This document shows, piece by piece, positions 63,608-64,000 of a stretch of DNA of 64,000 bases. Numbering within the stretch: the first letter of the stretch is position 1; every line of letters begins with the position of its first letter. The translations under genes were made by a program, and so were the position numbers. This DNA is from Streptomyces sp. HUAS CB01 (GTDB lineage Bacteria; Actinomycetota; Actinomycetes; Streptomycetales; Streptomycetaceae). The notes below the pieces were generated by a model. It was not told the DNA's origin, did not search any database, and saw nothing but the letters and a program-made list of their open reading frames with translations. The stretch is from NCBI RefSeq assembly GCF_030406905.1, contig NZ_CP129137.1, positions 6,231,501-6,295,500 on the forward strand. The letters are read 5' to 3'.

Positions 63608-64000
63608 CGCGCCGGGAACTCGACGCCGCCGGCATCACCGACCCCGCACTGCGCGCCGCCTACACCGCATGCCGCCGGCTCAACGCCCGCCACGGCAGGA
63701 CGTACTTCCTCGCCACCCGGCTGCTCCCCGTCGAGCGGCGCCCCGCGGTCCACGCGCTGTACGGCTTCGCCCGCTGGGCCGACGACATCGTGGACGACCT
63801 CGACAGCGACGCCACCACCGCCGAACGCGCGACCGCGCTGCACCGGCTGTCCGAACGCCTCGACACCGGGCTGCGCCTCGGCCACAGCCCGGAACCCGTC
63901 GTCCACGCCCTCGCGCACACCGCCCGCCGCTACGGCATCGACCACCGCCACTTCACCGACTTCCTCGCGTCGATGCGGAGCGACCTGGAGGTGACGGACT
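63604..64000 (+). CDS. crtB: Phytoene synthase (partial, cut by window end)
   Basis: The first 132 residues of CrtB, starting in an ATGA overlap with crtI. Seen are [20 protein letters not shown] and the first Asp-rich motif [11 protein letters not shown]. It joins two GGPP molecules to phytoene. The second Asp-rich motif lies beyond the window, where further carotenoid genes (cyclase, ring-modifying enzymes) would be expected. Confidence 0.93.
   Translation, partial: MTRRELDAAGITDPALRAAYTACRRLNARHGRTYFLATRLLPVERRPAVHALYGFARWADDIVDDLDSDATTAERATALHRLSERLDTGLRLGHSPEPVVHALAHTARRYGIDHRHFTDFLASMRSDLEVTD

Overview
The window is about 64 kb of very G+C-rich DNA. Codon usage (nearly all third positions G or C), frequent GTG starts, GGAGG-type ribosome sites, and families such as CYP157, SigK/RskA, BldG-like STAS proteins, LitR and class F sortase point to a Streptomyces chromosome, probably the accessory (arm) part, because many genes are niche catabolic, secretory or specialised-metabolism functions.

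Layout. (1) 0-7.5 kb: two SpoIIE-type phosphatases, one coupled to an FUSC membrane protein and a tiny coupled ORF, then a DMT transporter and an SPW-repeat membrane protein. (2) 7.6-9.4 kb: an RpiR-type regulator, two A+T-rich palindromes and a decayed C-terminal piece of MetE. (3) 9.4-13.8 kb: a class F sortase, a signal-peptide-bearing Asp-rich repeat protein with an unusual C-terminus, a Trp-rich secreted peptide, and a SigK-type ECF sigma factor with its RskA-type anti-sigma factor. (4) 14-19.6 kb: a divergent P450/FAD-oxidoreductase pair and an AidB-like acyl-CoA dehydrogenase with its TetR regulator. (5) 19.6-20.5 kb: gene-free minisatellites. (6) 20.5-32.2 kb: a pentose/xylo-oligosaccharide locus with xylB, xylA, a ROK regulator, a VOC protein, and a LacI regulator divergent from a lipoprotein, two permeases and a GH3 beta-xylosidase (the bxlREFGA layout). 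(7) 32.4-36.9 kb: a terpene locus of two P450s and a class I terpene synthase, one P450 being a CYP157-type protein without ExxR. (8) 37.2-40.0 kb: SulP transporter, beta-carbonic anhydrase and a small exported protein. (9) 40.3-44.1 kb: a cobalamin riboswitch and a ferredoxin-like/BtuF/BtuC/BtuD operon. (10) 44.3-48.2 kb: a cysteine-free L32, an Lrp/AsnC regulator divergent from L-asparaginase, and aspartase. (11) 48.1-53.4 kb: a frameshifted regulator remnant, a GPP34 protein, an alcohol dehydrogenase, a STAS protein and two HATPase anti-sigma-type kinases. (12) 53.7-64 kb: an SDR, a CPD photolyase, the B12-type photoreceptor regulator LitR, an Fe-S photolyase, and crtE-crtI-crtB (the last cut by the window end).

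Themes. Light defence (LitR, photolyases, carotenoids) depends on a B12-binding regulator. B12 uptake is under a riboswitch in the same window, and the B12-independent methionine synthase survives here only as a fragment. Pentose use is complete from oligosaccharide import through hydrolysis, isomerisation and phosphorylation. The most unusual candidate system is the sortase/Asp-rich protein/Trp-rich peptide cluster: a GGVD(T/A)GGG motif occurs three times and the last copy sits where a sorting signal would be.

Starts were chosen by ribosome-site spacing, stop/start overlaps and domain boundaries. No database search was possible, so family calls rest on recognised motifs.
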